Shown here piece after piece: positions 62,930 to 64,000 of a DNA stretch of 64,000 nt. Position 1 is the first letter of the stretch; each line of letters begins with the position of its first letter. Source of the DNA: Blepharisma stoltei (taxonomy: Eukaryota > Ciliophora > Heterotrichea > Heterotrichida > Blepharismidae); the NCBI GenBank assembly GCA_914767885.1, contig CAJZBQ010000011.1:620001-684000 (forward strand). Reading direction: 5' to 3'. Under the pieces are notes generated by a model. The model saw only the letters and a program-made list of their open reading frames with translations, made no database searches and had not been told where the DNA came from. Made by a program: the position numbers and the translations under genes.

Positions 62930-64000
62930 CTAATTATTAGAAAAATGCTTTTCCTTGAGCATTGCAGTCATCATTTTTTCGAACTCTAGAAAGTCGATTT
63001 CTCCATCTCCATTTAAATCAACCTCCTCTAAGATTTCTTTCCATATATAATCAGTATCTTCATCCCCATCATCCAAAAGCCACTTCAACTCATTCACAGT
63101 GATTTTTCCACTATGATCTTTATCATAGCTCTCAAAAGCTGCCAGGAGCCTTTGCTTGGAAAGTGACTGTTCTCAGTTCAAAGTGACAGTGATAAATTCG
63201 TTATAATCTATAAACCCATTGCCATCAATATCACACCTTTCCATGAGCTCATCAATCTGTATAGGTATTTTTATTTCTATTTGACTAAATCCATTGATGA
63301 CTTCATCTTTACTGAGCCTTCCATCGTTATTCACGTCAAGTTGCTTAAACGATTTTGCCAAGCTTTGGGTTTCTTTATAAGTCACTAGCTGTGAACTGAT
63401 ATAGAATAAGGTTGCTTTTTGGAGCCTATATTGAGATTGGAAGCCGGCTAAGTTATTTAAGGCTTGGTTCGCTAAAGGGATATCTAGCTGTTCTTTGGCA
63501 AGACTCATTCATGGGTGTTCCAAAACCTCTTTGGTGCCATATCGTCTGTTTACATCTCGGTCTATCATATGCTTGATCAAATCAATTGCATCTCTTGATA
63601 TGCAGTTCCAATGCCTCTCAGGAAACTCCAAAGGTCCAGATTGTACAAGCTTCAGCAAGTCTCTTTTACTTTTAGAGTGAAAAGGAGGTCTCCCAGAGAG
63701 CATCACATACAAAATCACTCCACAGCTTCATATGTCGCACTTTTCATTATATTCACCAGAAAGTACCTCTGGAGCTACATAATAAGGCCTAATTAAATCT
63801 TACTGTCCCCACAGGCTTGTCTATAATTTTGTTGCTGTCCATCAAAATTGCACAGCCAAAGTCACAAATTTTTAAATCAGAGCTTTCTTCATTAGGAAAC
63901 ATTATATTTTCAGGCTTTAAGTCTCTATGAGCGACTCCATTGCTGTGGCAATAGGATAAAGCTTGAATTAAGTCCTCCATATATTTCGCAGCAACGCCTT
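62930..64000 (-). CDS. Calcium-dependent protein kinase (CDPK), partial
   Basis: C-terminal part of a CDPK, running out of the window at 64000. Kinase: SYCHSNGVAHRDLKPEN catalytic loop, KICDFGCAIL, then [53 protein letters not shown]. A junction helix follows (NNLAGFQSQYRLQKATLFY), and four EF hands: DVNNDGRLSKDE, DIDGNGFIDYNE, DKDHSGKITVNE, DLNGDGEIDFLE, all with calcium ligands. An intron of 15 nt at 63789-63803 (GTAAGATTTAATTAG) precedes the APE region, but one extra base (63785) breaks the frame there. Trp in NWEQSLSKQ is TGA. Calcium-activated kinase, likely in ciliary or secretory signalling. Confidence 0.93.

Noticed and set aside
1-64000. Reading TGA as a stop, which would break most genes into fragments
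   Set aside because: TGA sits at conserved Trp positions in kinase, WD40, MORN, tubulin and channel proteins; TAA and TAG behave as stops.
1-64000. CRISPR arrays, operons, riboswitches, telomere repeats, rRNA
   Set aside because: None seen; the genome is eukaryotic and the direct repeats present are element ends or target duplications.

Overview
The window looks like germline (micronuclear) DNA of a heterotrich ciliate, most probably Blepharisma. Three observations support this. (1) TGA is read as tryptophan in many conserved positions (kinase, WD40, MORN, tubulin and channel genes), while TAA and TAG are the stops. (2) The introns are tiny, 15-17 nt, GT..AG. (3) At least twenty genic intervals are TA-bounded insertions whose removal (keeping one TA) restores an open, family-typical reading frame. 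These are internal eliminated sequences (IESs); in the somatic macronucleus they should be absent. Identification rests on sequence features only; no search was run.

Gene layout. 0-7 kb: dynamin-like GTPase (-, partial), ankyrin-AGC kinase (+), TAF4-like protein (+), DnaJ protein (-), Qc-type SNARE (-). 7-15 kb: gene-poor, with a tandem pair of small paralogues, a TMEM230-like membrane protein, an unknown protein and a cluster of mobile elements. 15-26 kb: H1-like histone, coiled-coil protein, several small genes, DPH5 (diphthamide), an XK-like membrane protein, an IQ/MORN protein, an ANP32-like protein. 27-38 kb: a large secreted cysteine-rich protein, an RNase H1-related protein, a zinc-binding protein and a WD40-TRP channel fusion. 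38-54 kb: a four-domain EEEE calcium channel, an arrestin-like protein, TRAPPC4, a 7TM-RGS protein and a divergent alpha-tubulin. 54-64 kb: a degenerate DEAD-box protein, a B-box/IQ/MORN protein, a coiled-coil protein, kinesin-13 and a calcium-dependent protein kinase. Several products fit a ciliary and calcium-signalling lifestyle, but the genes form no operon and are mostly unrelated.

Mobile DNA. Four groups are visible. Family A MITEs (about 240-440 bp, TA + CTCCCYCCGTGAGTGAAC ends) occur about a dozen times. Family B MITEs have similar outer ends and a CCTTGATCGAACGAT motif (two copies). Family C is a 230-bp TA element (two copies). A SINE-like group starts with an AT-rich leader followed by ATGGYG and makes 11-14 bp target duplications; at least three copies sit inside exons. 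One A and one B element carry related ORF remnants that resemble the C-terminus of pogo/Tigger-type DDE transposases, which suggests how the MITEs arose. Long palindromes form further IES-like insertions, including a 442-bp one inside the XK-like gene.

Two genes (alpha-tubulin, CDPK) each show a one-base frame disturbance that IESs or introns do not explain; assembly error is the simplest explanation. Coordinates of IESs are given as the excised stretch with one TA kept; where short repeats flank the TA the exact cut is ambiguous by a few bases.
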